The notes beneath the pieces were generated by a model. The model worked only from the letters and a program-made list of their open reading frames with translations. It made no database searches and had not been told where the DNA came from. Both the position numbers and the translations under genes were made by a program. From Paracentrotus lividus (lineage: Eukaryota > Echinodermata > Echinoidea > Camarodonta > Echinidae): a stretch of DNA of 64,000 nucleotides. This document shows, piece by piece, positions 58,701 to 63,385 of the stretch (its first letter is position 1; every line of letters begins with the position of its first letter). The stretch covers positions 23,215,544 through 23,279,543 of the forward strand of contig CALNVZ010002974.1 in assembly GCA_940671915.1 (NCBI GenBank). Reading direction: 5' to 3'.

Positions 58701-60488
58701 TCCTAACCCTTACCACTGACCAGTGGATAGTTTGGGTGTTACTTGTTTCTTTCTTTTTTTTTTATTTGGGGGGGGGGGAGCATAATTTTATCAATTTTTT
58801 GTTGTTTAGTATGTGGCTGAAGAACAGTATATGCCATATATTTTGATGATTTTGCTTCAAGACAGAGAATTCGCAACAACATATTTTTTAAATTAATTTT
58901 ATTTGCATTCACTTTGTACAGAAGTATCAGGAAGTGAAAATTTTTGTGTTCAGTAAAAAGTCGCGTAATTTGTGAAAATAAAACCCCCGCGCAATATCCA
59001 GTATATACAGTATATAGAGACATGTTGTATGGCTAAAAATCTGTCTAGATAATATTTTGAAATATCTTTTTATGTATTTGAACATGAATATTCATTTACA
59101 TGTAGCCATGGTCTAAGGAATTAATTTGTGAGAGAACAGCGAGTTGGCTATAAATACAAATGGCTCTATCTGAATTTAGAAAGAAAACAATGTGAGATGC
59201 AATAAAATTGATAATAGAGGAATACAAGATAGAGAGGAAAGTAAATGAGAAAAAGTGGTATTTTTTTACTATACACTTGTCTTACCTTTCATTATAGGTG
59301 TACAAGAGAATCCAGAGTTGATTTGGAATGAAGAATCTAGAGAAAGGATCTCAAACCTCATTGTAAAAATGAAGAACAGGTAGGCAACTATCCTCTTACA
59401 TTACTTCTTATAGAGTCAAAGGTCAAATGCTAGCTCAAGTACATAATGTATGTACAAAAGAATCCAGAGGTGATTTGGAAAGAAGGGTAAACCACAAATT
59501 TTCACATTTTATGCATACTGTAGTTACTTAATAATTGTTGTCATAGAGAAGAAATCGAAAGCTCTGAGAGTACTAATTTGATATGTTTTGAACCCTTTAT
59601 CCCCTTGAGGCTGTGTGTAATGATTTTAATCTTTCTTTTCATACTCAAGGTCTCTGATTATGAATATTTCTGTTTTTCCCCTCTAAGGCATTACAAAGAG
59701 CAGAAGGACAACCCAGATGTTACTTGGAAGGTAGGAATTTTTAATTTATATAGGCTCATCGATGCAGTTCTGTTGGGTAGCTCACAAGTTTTCTACATGT
59801 ACATGTAGCTGTCATAAATCTAAATGTATTTTTTAGAAAGGTAAAACTTTATTACTTTAGTGTTTTGTTGAAAAACAGGGTATGATGAGGAAACAGTGAT
59901 TACACCTTAAATTTTCAAGGCTGTTCTTTTTATGAACAGGGTTAGATGAATTATATTGTGCTTTAAAGTTATTCATAGACTTTCAAATTTAGTTTTACAA
60001 TCAGAAAACCAGTCTTGTACATGAAGCTACAAAAATGTATGTAGTAGCATTAATGTACAAATAATTATGGTATGGATATAGCTAGACTGTTGGGGAGACA
60101 TGCCACATCAAGGAAGTACTGACAAGAATTCATTATTGATTTATCTCAACTTCACTTGACAGTGATTGTTCTATCTATCTAGTTATTGGAGAATAAGGAA
60201 TTTAAGAGGCCAAAAGAGTTCTTAGTAGAACTCGTTTGCATGAAAAACCCTGATGGAGTACTTCTGAAATCAATCAATCTCATTCTTGCTTTGATGTTTC
60301 TGTTATTTTCAATCTAGTTACCGGAGGACTTCTCCATCTCGAGTCAGATCACTGATGAGGTTGTCATTGGTGGTGTGTTCCTGCGTCTCTTCATAGCACA
60401 ACCATCATGGGTCTTGAGGAAGCCGAAGGAATTCTTAGTGGAACTTCTGGAAAAGTTCACTCAGCTCGTTGGCATGAACAACCCTGAT
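16674..60488 (+). CDS. DNAJC13: DnaJ homolog subfamily C member 13 (RME-8), 46 coding exons, 3' end missing
   Basis: Endosomal J-domain protein that recruits and stimulates Hsc70 to remodel clathrin and retromer/SNX/WASH microdomains, supporting endosome-to-Golgi retrieval. Exons joined in phase give 2011 codons without a stop; vertebrate RME-8 is about 2240 residues, so roughly 230 C-terminal codons are absent. Visible in order: N-terminal [12 protein letters not shown] (PI3P-binding region of the family), GYF_2-like [14 protein letters not shown] near residue 965, J-domain HPDK at 1323-1326, and four IWN-type repeats near 765, 1193, 1633 and 1921. All introns are GT-AG. The ATG at 16674 gives MTMRENKD and fits the human start MNIIRENKD in spacing; the ATG at 16680 is an alternative. 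Exon coordinates are in the block entries below. Many exon edges have decayed duplicates next to them. Confidence 0.96.
17060..17079. other. Assembly gap (20 N) flanked by duplicated sequence
   Basis: The TTTTAATATTC plus T-run plus TATGTCTTTTC phrase just before the gap is repeated directly after it, just upstream of the exon 3 acceptor. This fits two contig ends overlapping in a T-rich intron without being merged. Confidence 0.8.
18802..19020 (-). mobile_element. tRNA-derived SINE with 12-bp target-site duplication
   Basis: Flanked by identical ATTATTTCCATA at 18790-18801 and 19021-19032, a length typical of SINE target duplications. On the minus strand it begins AGACAATTAATGACGG, runs through a tRNA-like head with GGGTTCGAATCCC (B box), and ends near TTTACGTTTGA. 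An internal copy of the terminal AGACAATTAAT gives a 14-bp inverted pair (18839-18852 with 19010-19023). It lies in intron 5 of DNAJC13. Confidence 0.75.
19235..19400. mobile_element. Hairpin MITE, GGATTATATGCCGGATATAC family
   Basis: GGGATTATATGCCGGATATA is followed after a short spacer by GGGGATTAGTACATGG, an imperfect reverse complement, and then by CCAAAGGCATTACCCTTTGG. The same motif arrangement recurs at 25385-25545 and 36940-37110, which marks a dispersed non-autonomous family. Confidence 0.45.
22738..23128 (-). mobile_element. Two direct copies of a tRNA-Ala-like SINE head
   Basis: Two blocks of about 115 bp (22738-22850 and about 23010-23128) share CCTGAGACTTCCTGATTGCT and GACTGAGCTATGGCAAACGC. 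Read on the minus strand, each has TAGCTCAGTCAG (A box), an anticodon-arm-like CCTGTCTAGCAATCAGG with loop CTAGCAA (anticodon AGC, Ala) and GGTTCGAATTCC (B box; copy 2 is altered to GGTTTGAATTC). The acceptor stem does not pair well, so these are tRNA-derived repeats and not tRNA genes. They sit in intron 11. Confidence 0.6.
23782..27008 (+). CDS. DNAJC13: DNAJC13 exons 12-16
   Basis: Exons: 23782-23848, 24489-24594, 25128-25227, 25761-25868, 26853-27008 (residues 394-572). Family-conserved stretches include [58 protein letters not shown] and [19 protein letters not shown]. This region is the start of the armadillo-like helical body. Exon 16 has a complete upstream duplicate of its acceptor and 5' part at 26706 that is broken by a one-base loss. 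Confidence 0.95.
25385..25680. mobile_element. Composite hairpin elements in intron 14
   Basis: GACTTAATGAAAGG near 25443 pairs with CCTTTCATTAAGTC near 25519, forming one foldback related to the element at 19235. A second inverted pair, ATGCAGTGGTCA near 25536 and TGACCACTGCAT near 25660, encloses another hairpin (CAACTCTCTACG with CGTAGAGAGTTG). Two nested or adjacent MITEs are likely. Confidence 0.5.
26706..26810 (+). pseudogene. Decayed duplicate of the 5' part of DNAJC13 exon 16
   Basis: TTATCAG followed by CTACGAGGCACTGGTGCTCT repeats the true acceptor and exon start 147 bases downstream. About 100 exon bases are nearly identical, but a single base is missing after CTAGACTTT, so the frame meets TAA at once. 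After TTTGATCA the copy turns into intron-like sequence instead of continuing the exon. Confidence 0.85.
27246..31429 (+). mobile_element. 4.2-kb DNA transposon with BED-like zinc finger in intron 16
   Basis: Ends are CAGGGTTCGTAC and GTATGAACCCTG (11 of 12 complementary), with TATTT on both outer sides (27241-27245 and 31430-31434). Both subterminal regions carry repeated GTCATGGAAA. Near 30082-30290 a broken frame starts [18 protein letters not shown] and continues with [10 protein letters not shown], similar to BED-like zinc fingers of hAT-type elements. A later exon-like segment after a CTAG acceptor at about 31018 reads [14 protein letters not shown] and [22 protein letters not shown] ends favour hAT, but the expected 8-bp target duplication is not seen, so the superfamily is uncertain. 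Indels break all frames. Confidence 0.6.
27570..29755. repeat. Nested long foldback inside the intron 16 transposon
   Basis: The left arm (about 27570-28310) is the approximate reverse complement of the right arm (about 28632-29755). The pairs include CATTTCCGAACTGAAACG with CGTTTTCACGTTCGGAAATG, TATATTGTCTTAT with ATAAGACAATATA, and GACCGCGCCCATCGGGC with GCCCGATGGGCGCGGTC. The right arm carries roughly 400-500 extra bases (about 28770-29250). The inner edges pair through GTCATAAAAACACCGT and ACGGTGTTTTTATGAC. Confidence 0.65.
29467..31728 (+). repeat. First copy of a 2.26-kb direct duplication abutting a gap
   Basis: Collinear with 31754 to about 33995, differing mainly by scattered one- to few-base indels. 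Because the two copies meet exactly at the N gap, the likeliest explanation is an unmerged overlap of two contig ends. The exon 17 version in this copy (31600-31655) is 56 bases long, with indels that create a stop, whereas the later copy is intact. Confidence 0.75.
31600..31655 (+). pseudogene. Broken copy of DNAJC13 exon 17 (probably an assembly duplicate)
   Basis: Has the TTTACAG acceptor and the GTTAGT donor, like the intact exon at 33888-33944, but two single-base losses and one gain change the length to 56. The reading frame stops at its fourth codon. Sequencing error at a contig end explains this better than a true pseudo-exon. Confidence 0.7.
31729..31753. other. Assembly gap (25 N)
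   Basis: Run of 25 N separating the two copies of the 2.26-kb duplicated block. Confidence 0.98.
31754..33995 (+). repeat. Second copy of the 2.26-kb duplication
   Basis: Begins ATTCAAATAATTTTACCATG, equivalent to about 29467. It repeats the right half of the intron 16 transposon up to its GAACCCTG end at 33724, then the intact exon 17 and its donor side. Beyond about 33995 the sequence becomes unique. Confidence 0.75.
33888..35067 (+). CDS. DNAJC13: DNAJC13 exons 17-19
   Basis: Exons: 33888-33944, 34246-34443, 34849-35067 (residues 573-730). They encode [19 protein letters not shown], the highly conserved [17 protein letters not shown] and [16 protein letters not shown] blocks, and a more variable linker ending [15 protein letters not shown]. 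The length matches the human counterpart except for a shorter lysine-rich insert before the HWR motif. Confidence 0.95.
35154..35337. mobile_element. Foldback MITE (GTTTCACTGAGTTG family)
   Basis: GAGTTCTGTGTGGTGTTTCA at the left is mirrored by TGAATCACCACACAGAACTC at the right. Inside, TCACCAGTCGTTCATGAAGT resembles phrases from the MITE at about 57637, so the two belong to one broad family. Located in intron 19. Confidence 0.65.
35341..35466. mobile_element. Foldback MITE, roughly 33-bp terminal inverted repeats
   Basis: GGGTGTTTCACTAACGGCTA with AAATCAATCCCAA is mirrored by TTGGGATTGATTT with AAACGTTAGTAAATCACCC. The element starts four bases after the preceding MITE, so two related elements lie almost end to end. 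Confidence 0.7.
35692..35940. mobile_element. piggyBac-like MITE with TTAA target duplication
   Basis: TTAA precedes CCCGTTGTATACT at the left, and AGTATACAACGGG is followed by TTAA at the right. TTAA targets with ends that start CCC and finish GGG are the hallmark of the piggyBac superfamily. The element is about 241 bp without the TTAA copies, non-coding, and has a subterminal hairpin AGCCCGCATATATGCGGGCT. Located in intron 19 of DNAJC13. Confidence 0.75.
36940..37110. mobile_element. Hairpin MITE, GGATTATATACTGGATGTAC copy
   Basis: AAGGTTATTCTCTAGGT and ACCTAGAGCATAACCTT form the outer inverted repeat. GGATTATATACTGGATGTAC and GTACATCCAGTATGTAATCC form the inner one. The inner motif is shared with the elements at 19235 and 25385. 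Confidence 0.65.
38120..43740 (+). CDS. DNAJC13: DNAJC13 exons 20-26: first IWN repeat and GYF_2-like domain
   Basis: Exons: 38120-38190, 38679-38724, 40567-40781, 41669-41828, 42239-42508, 43049-43251, 43656-43740 (residues 731-1080). [18 protein letters not shown] leads into LIWNYKTREEL, the first IWN repeat, split across exons 21 and 22. Exons 24-25 encode [19 protein letters not shown] followed by [16 protein letters not shown], matching the GYF_2-like module of RME-8. Exon 22 has two extra copies of its 3' edge and donor downstream. Confidence 0.95.
38889..38981. mobile_element. 93-bp hairpin with perfect 20-bp ends
   Basis: TTAACCCTAACTTACCTGGG (38889-38908) is the exact reverse complement of 38962-38981. 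The interior is C-rich and holds a second small symmetry around CTTAAAG. It directly abuts the larger element at 38983. Confidence 0.7.
38983..39752. mobile_element. 770-bp non-autonomous element with GGGGCCATCATGGCCCC ends
   Basis: CTAATCAGACTGGGG (left) is mirrored by CCCCAGTCTGATTAAG (right). Directly inside each end is a self-complementary GGGGCCATCATGGCCCC, at about 39000-39018 and 39689-39707. The interior is AT-rich and non-coding. Located in intron 21. Confidence 0.6.
39981..40125. mobile_element. MITE with about 46-bp terminal inverted repeats
   Basis: GGGGCATTTCATCAAAGGAC with TTGTCGGACATTTTATCC on the left is mirrored by GGATAAAACGTCTGACAA with GTCCTTTGATGAAATGC on the right. Only about 50 bases separate the arms, so it folds into a long hairpin. 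Located in intron 21. Confidence 0.75.
40745..41125 (+). repeat. Tandem copies of the exon 22 3' edge and splice donor
   Basis: The phrase GCCATCAAGCAATC followed by GTAAGATCAT occurs at the true exon end (donor 40782) and again at 40952 and 41119, spacing 170 and 167 bases. The intervening units share GGTTGGATGATGGTAATGGC. Extending the exon beyond the first donor gives an immediate TAA, so the extra donors should not yield extended protein. Confidence 0.85.
41846..42062 (-). mobile_element. tRNA-derived SINE, decayed
   Basis: ATTCATACCCAAGGCCTCCTG and GATTACTAGACGTGTGCTC resemble the tRNA-like heads at 22738-23128 read on the same strand. The left half has AAAGCGCCTATCGCTTCC, a body motif typical of the local SINEs. 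It lies in intron 23. Confidence 0.5.
42718..42853. mobile_element. 136-bp MITE with perfect 29-bp inverted repeats
   Basis: 42718-42746 (starting AAGACTGAGTTTGTATGAGT) is the exact reverse complement of 42825-42853. A second internal pair, CCTTTAGTCTGA and TCAGACAAAAGG, extends the stem. It is non-coding and located in intron 24. Confidence 0.8.
43925..44170. mobile_element. SINE-like repeat in intron 26
   Basis: An AATAATAATTATAATGACAG tail-like start followed by TTTCTTATAAAGCGCTTTACC and CCTACCGGGTACCCATTT matches the style of the other local SINE bodies. No intact tRNA-like head is seen. Confidence 0.4.
44297..44602 (+). pseudogene. Upstream duplicate of DNAJC13 exon 27 start and its acceptor
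   Basis: The block from about 44297 is repeated at a period of about 201 bases. Its acceptor TATCATAG ends at 44401, and 44402-44518 repeats 35 codons of exon 27 with few changes ([20 protein letters not shown]). A weak GTACGT at 44519 would make a 117-base cassette in phase 0; otherwise the frame meets TGA shortly after. Use as a cassette exon is possible but unproven. Confidence 0.75.
44603..47213 (+). CDS. DNAJC13: DNAJC13 exons 27-30: second IWN repeat
   Basis: Exons: 44603-44757, 45664-45709, 46275-46429, 47012-47213 (residues 1081-1266). [20 protein letters not shown] and [16 protein letters not shown] are near-invariant in the family. [12 protein letters not shown] is the second IWN-type repeat, across exons 29-30. 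[20 protein letters not shown] and FPDWPISDP lead to the J domain. Confidence 0.95.
45999..46199. mobile_element. Inverted-repeat element, CACACCTGCCAACT ends
   Basis: CACACCTGCCAACT (45999-46012) pairs with AGTTGGCAGGTATG (46186-46199), 13 of 14. The interior has inverted AATAGGAATA and TTCCTATT phrases. Located in intron 28. Confidence 0.5.
47278..48065. repeat. Intron 30 element carrying four CGTGAGTGACACGAC copies
   Basis: AAGTGGGACA (left) and TGTCCCACTT (right) could be its ends. Inside, the 15-mer CGTGAGTGACACGAC occurs exactly at 47336-47350, 47505-47519, 47693-47707 and 47716-47730. Each is part of an imperfect palindrome GTCGTG-AGTGA-CACGAC, best at 47691-47707. Function is unknown. 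Confidence 0.55.
48130..48610 (+). repeat. Fourfold tandem repeat copying the exon 31 acceptor and exon start
   Basis: Acceptor-plus-exon-start phrases (TTAG followed by GTGAAGCTACTGAAAGACAT or close variants) begin at 48230, 48348, 48468 and 48587, periods 118, 120 and 119 bases. Units also share GTGGGAAAGATGGAAAAAG. Only the last copy opens into the full exon; the first three meet a stop within about 11 codons. Confidence 0.9.
48587..49693 (+). CDS. DNAJC13: DNAJC13 exons 31-33: J domain
   Basis: Exons: 48587-48702, 49109-49187, 49558-49693 (residues 1267-1376). [18 protein letters not shown] starts the J domain, [20 protein letters not shown] carries helix II and the HPDK loop (codons at 49161-49172), and [13 protein letters not shown] gives helix III. 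HPDK is the residue set needed to stimulate Hsp70 ATPase, and it is intact, so the co-chaperone should be active. The J domain sits in the middle of the protein, as is unique to RME-8. Confidence 0.97.
50049..56200 (+). CDS. DNAJC13: DNAJC13 exons 34-41: third IWN repeat
   Basis: Exons: 50049-50233, 51076-51150, 53426-53542, 54177-54356, 54841-55008, 55437-55550, 55670-55786, 55925-56200 (residues 1377-1787). Conserved blocks: [68 protein letters not shown] (third IWN-type repeat), [17 protein letters not shown] and [17 protein letters not shown]. This helical half downstream of the J domain is the region reported in mammals to bind SNX1 and the WASH subunit FAM21. Confidence 0.95.
50285..50760 (+). 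repeat. Tandem decayed copies of the exon 34 3' edge
   Basis: Three further copies of AGAGGAGCTTCGTAGGGAGC-like sequence with AACAAGGCATCTCGAG and a following GTAATATAAT (two copies) or CTAATAAAG (last copy) lie after the true donor at 50234. Donor-equivalent positions are 50372, 50524 and about 50668. Units share GATTGAAAGGGGG and AATGGAGGAGCAGAAA. Confidence 0.8.
50805..51075 (+). repeat. Duplicated intron 34 3' end with two acceptors
   Basis: GGATTAACACCAATCTG plus TTTACCACCAG ends at 50940, and nearly the same sequence ends at 51075, the true exon 35 acceptor: period 135 bases. CATTTTCAATCAAG is also shared. The upstream acceptor leads into TTTATCTCATTTTC, which is not exon sequence. Confidence 0.75.
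51513..53350. mobile_element. 1.84-kb DNA transposon, CAGAGCTGCCAAC ends, in intron 35
   Basis: CAGAGCTGCCAAC (51513-51525) and GTTGGCAGCTCTG (53338-53350) are perfect 13-bp terminal inverted repeats, with GGAATA directly outside each end. The interior has a direct repeat of about 70 bp (about 51608-51678 and 51743-51812) and several CCGACCACCACT phrases near 51910-51980. No transposase is readable, so it is non-autonomous or decayed. Confidence 0.7.
53591..53655 (+). pseudogene. Duplicate of the exon 36 3' end with a lost donor
   Basis: 104 bases after the true exon end, GAGATACCAGCTGTTATCAA with GGATCTGTGTAGGGCACTTA repeats exon 36 and would encode [17 protein letters not shown]. The donor GTATGTAC of the real exon has become TTATGTAC in the copy, so it cannot act as a GT donor. 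Confidence 0.85.
54542..54808. mobile_element. Foldback element, AATTACCACTTGGTCAAAA ends
   Basis: AATTACCACTTGGTCAAAA (left) and TTTTGACCGAGTGGTAATT (right) pair with one mismatch. The interior has many ATTAGAC and GTCTAAT phrases. A second, more decayed member is at about 56720-56953. Both are intronic. Confidence 0.6.
56720..56953. mobile_element. Second copy of the AATTACCACTT foldback family, decayed
   Basis: TCTAATTGCCACTTAGCAC on the left and ATTAGACTAAGTGATAATTGG on the right are imperfectly complementary. The interior has GCATTAGACTAAATGAC, as in the copy at 54542. Located in intron 41. Confidence 0.45.
57031..60488 (+). CDS. DNAJC13: DNAJC13 exons 42-47: fourth IWN repeat, C-terminal armadillo-like part
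   Basis: Exons: 57031-57130, 57528-57602, 58459-58659, 59298-59379, 59688-59730, 60318-60488 (residues 1788-2011). [50 protein letters not shown] (fourth IWN repeat) and [20 protein letters not shown] match the family closely. The last exon ends in GAT before GTAAGT, so coding continues, but no later exon is recognised before the window ends. Confidence 0.94.
57637..57793. mobile_element. Foldback MITE in intron 43
   Basis: GGTGGTATTTCACC on the left faces a GTAAGACCCCC end, with GATCAGTCCTTGTGCTGAAA and CATTTGTAACTTTACAAAGG inside. The internal wording resembles the intron 19 element at 35154, suggesting one wide family of TTTCAC-ended hairpin elements. Confidence 0.45.
57862..58458 (+). 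repeat. Four decayed tandem copies of the DNAJC13 exon 44 5' half
   Basis: Exon-44-like starts lie at 57862, 58001, 58135 and 58283, before the functional exon at 58459 (spacing 139, 134, 148, 176 bases). Shared exon phrase: CTTCTGTAACTCTACAAA with AATGTNAGAGAGAAG. Copies 1 and 2 are damaged (copy 2 has lost the AG and has a stop). Copies 3 and 4 keep an AG acceptor and an open frame over about 35 codons (LLDLFCNST is preserved), but lack a consensus donor and the second half of the exon. Confidence 0.9.
59449..59487 (+). pseudogene. Fragment duplicate of DNAJC13 exon 45
   Basis: TGTACAAAAGAATCCAGAGG followed by TGATTTGGAAAGAAGG repeats the start of exon 45 about 152 bases downstream, including the IW of the fourth IWN repeat. 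The rest of the exon is absent. Confidence 0.75.
60183..60255 (+). pseudogene. Internally deleted duplicate of DNAJC13 exon 47
   Basis: CTATCTAG precedes TTATTGGAG, like the true CAATCTAG acceptor and TTACCGGAG start. It then jumps to a copy of the exon end, GGCCAAAAGAGTTCTTAGTA through AACCCTGATG. The middle of the exon is missing, and the donor is replaced by GGAGTA. Confidence 0.65.
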
Positions 60489-60900
60489 GTAAGTAAAAAC
60501 TTTTTATTGGTTGTTGTACATGTACCGGTAACTCATTCTTTGTCATTTTGTCTGGATCAGGCGGGGAGGGGGGGGGGGGGGTTAAAAGCAATTTAATGGG
60601 GATTTCTTCCTCTTTCTATAACTTGCTGAGACTTGGTTGTGTGCCACAAGTCTTGGGTTTTCCCCTAATCAAATGCTTTGTATAATTCTACATGTATTGA
60701 TTCAAACAGCCACGGAACAGCTTTTATCGCATTGTGTTGTATCTCTTTTCATATATCTACAAATTTACTTCAATAATCACATGACCCTCTCTTACCTTGC
60801 TTTTGTTCCCGAGAACAATGCTATGACCGAACCAACAATAGACTACCAAACATTTTTCCTACTTCCCTACCCCTCCATAATACCCTGCCTCACGCCTGCC
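60489..60900. other. Intronic sequence after exon 47
   Basis: Starts with the GTAAGT donor, contains a G run near 60560-60582, and has no recognised exon. Confidence 0.5.
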
Positions 60901-62466
60901 TGACACGAGGTGGCGCTAAGACCACTAAGGCATATATCTTCATTCTGATTTTTCGAGTCGTGCTGATCGGACCGTTCCTGAATTTTCGGGTGAGACGTTT
61001 CCTATTTACGATTTTGAATTTATTATATTCAAATATGCGCTTCCTAAAGCCTCCTTTTACGCCTAGCGTTAAATTTGGGTGCTTTAGTTTTACTGCGCCC
61101 CTCCTTTGGCCTAGAATTACGTCCTTTTCCGGACGTTTTTCTTCCGTTTCCAACCCAGTCCCGCCCGTCTTTTTAACGTGGTTGTTTTTGGTCGGCCGTT
61201 TGAGCGCCTGTTTCTTTGAAACTCAGTCCGCTCTTCTCCGACTTTCTCTGGGTTGTTCTCCTTTAGGAGGGTTTCCTTCTTCCTTTCTTGAACATATTTG
61301 ACATTTTTAGTACGTTTTTGTTATATTATTGACTTTTCCCGCGGCCTCGTGGCCTTTTCGGGGTGTCTTCCGGGTCTTTGGACTTCCGGGTCCTCTGTTC
61401 GACGCCATCTTGTTTTCGTGGCGTGTGTGTGTGTTTGTTGCTGCTGAGCGCCTCTTTGTTAGTCGCTCTTCTGGTGCATACTCTTCCTTTTGGTCGTTTC
61501 TACGGAGGTTCGTCCCCGTTTTCGTCAAAAAAAAAAAAAAAAAAAAATAAATCTTCGTCTAGCCTGTTCTAGACGGGGTTTTCTTTTTTTTGGAGTTCTT
61601 CGTGAGCCGCCTAATAGCCGGTCTCGCTTGTGTCTTGCCTTAGCTTTTCTAGGAATTAGGTTTTACGCTTTCAAAACATAATTTTGTTCTTTTCTTTTCA
61701 GAAGCGTTCTAACCTTGGACAGGCAGGAGTGACTCCTTTGACCGACTCAGACGACACAGAGCTAGCGGCATTGGTCTCTTCGAAGTCGTTTTCGCCGGGA
61801 TCGGAAGTATGCCCGGCGGAGAGTCGTCTCGACCGCCAGGTCGTTCGCCTCTCCTGCCTAGTAGGGGGGGGAGCACACCAGTGACCCTTGTGTCCAGCCT
61901 GGCTCCACCTCCTCTAAGTCAGCTCTAAGAAAAGGTCTTGTAGCTCGAAGAGCAACATAGCAAAAACGTGCGTCCACGTTTTCCGGGTGCCTAAGACCTT
62001 GTCGTCTCGGTTGTCTCCGGCCAGGGAGCGGGTTCGTCTATCCAGACGTCTTGCCCCCGGCCCCCCCCGAGTGAGCACAGAGAAAATTGCGGTTTCTGTC
62101 TCACTAGGGATGAGAGCGTGCGCCCACGTCTCGCTCAGGCATGCCCCGGGGGTGCCGAGTCACGGTTTTGGACCCGTGCGCCGCAGTTTTCTGCGTCTGG
62201 CGACCACCTCCACCTTGGTACCCCCAGTGATGGCGGCTTCGCTTTCCGTCCGAGTGCCTCCACCCCCGTTCACGGCTGGTGGCTCGCAGGGCTATTTACG
62301 GCTATCCCTTGGGAGACGCCCAAACGCCCACCTGGGAGTTCGTTCCGACGAACACCCGGGCTCTCGAACCCCCGAGTGTAGCACAGAAATTGCGTATTCT
62401 GTCACTCACTTAAGGGATGAGAGTTCGTTGCGCCCACGTGCCTCGCTCAGGGCATACCTCCGGACG
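60901..62466 (+). mobile_element. GC-rich repeat-derived region, probable retroelement or satellite
   Basis: Composition shifts abruptly from AT-rich intron to GC-rich sequence. An A22 run is at about 61528-61549. From about 62070 a unit of roughly 308 bases recurs: AGCACAGAAATTGCGTATTC and GAGCGTGCGCCCACG-type phrases at about 62072-62150 and again at 62378-62460. Open frames exist, but no reverse transcriptase, integrase or zinc-knuckle motif is readable, so the class stays open. Confidence 0.4.
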
Positions 62467-63385
62467 NNNNNNNNNNNNNNNNNNNNNNNNNNNNNNNNNN
62501 NNNNNNNNNNNNNNNNNNNNNNNNNNNNNNNNNNNNNNNNNNNNNNNNNNNNNNNNNNNNNNNNNNNNNNNNNNNNNNNNNNNNNNNNNNNNNNNNNNNN
62601 NNNNNNNNNNNNNNNNNNNNNNNNNNNNNNNNNNNNNNNNNNNNNNNNNNNNNNNNNNNNNNNNNNNNNNNNNNNNNNNNNNNNNNNNNNNNNNNNNNNN
62701 NNNNNNNNNNNNNNNNNNNNNNNNNNNNNNNNNNNNNNNNNNNNNNNNNNNNNNNNNNNNNNNNNNNNNNNNNNNNNNNNNNNNNNNNNNNNNNNNNNNN
62801 NNNNNNNNNNNNNNNNNNNNNNNNNNNNNNNNNNNNNNNNNNNNNNNNNNNNNNNNNNNNNNNNNNNNNNNNNNNNNNNNNNNNNNNNNNNNNNNNNNNN
62901 NNNNNNNNNNNNNNNNNNNNNNNNNNNNNNNNNNNNNNNNNNNNNNNNNNNNNNNNNNNNNNNNNNNNNNNNNNNNNNNNNNNNNNNNNNNNNNNNNNNN
63001 NNNNNNNNNNNNNNNNNNNNNNNNNNNNNNNNNNNNNNNNNNNNNNNNNNNNNNNNNNNNNNNNNNNNNNNNNNNNNNNNNNNNNNNNNNNNNNNNNNNN
63101 NNNNNNNNNNNNNNNNNNNNNNNNNNNNNNNNNNNNNNNNNNNNNNNNNNNNNNNNNNNNNNNNNNNNNNNNNNNNNNNNNNNNNNNNNNNNNNNNNNNN
63201 NNNNNNNNNNNNNNNNNNNNNNNNNNNNNNNNNNNNNNNNNNNNNNNNNNNNNNNNNNNNNNNNNNNNNNNNNNNNNNNNNNNNNNNNNNNNNNNNNNNN
63301 NNNNNNNNNNNNNNNNNNNNNNNNNNNNNNNNNNNNNNNNNNNNNNNNNNNNNNNNNNNNNNNNNNNNNNNNNNNNNNNNNNNNN
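62467..63385. other. Assembly gap (919 N)
   Basis: Run of N within the GC-rich repeat region. The repeated sequence on both sides probably prevented assembly. Missing DNAJC13 exons could also lie here. Confidence 0.98.
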
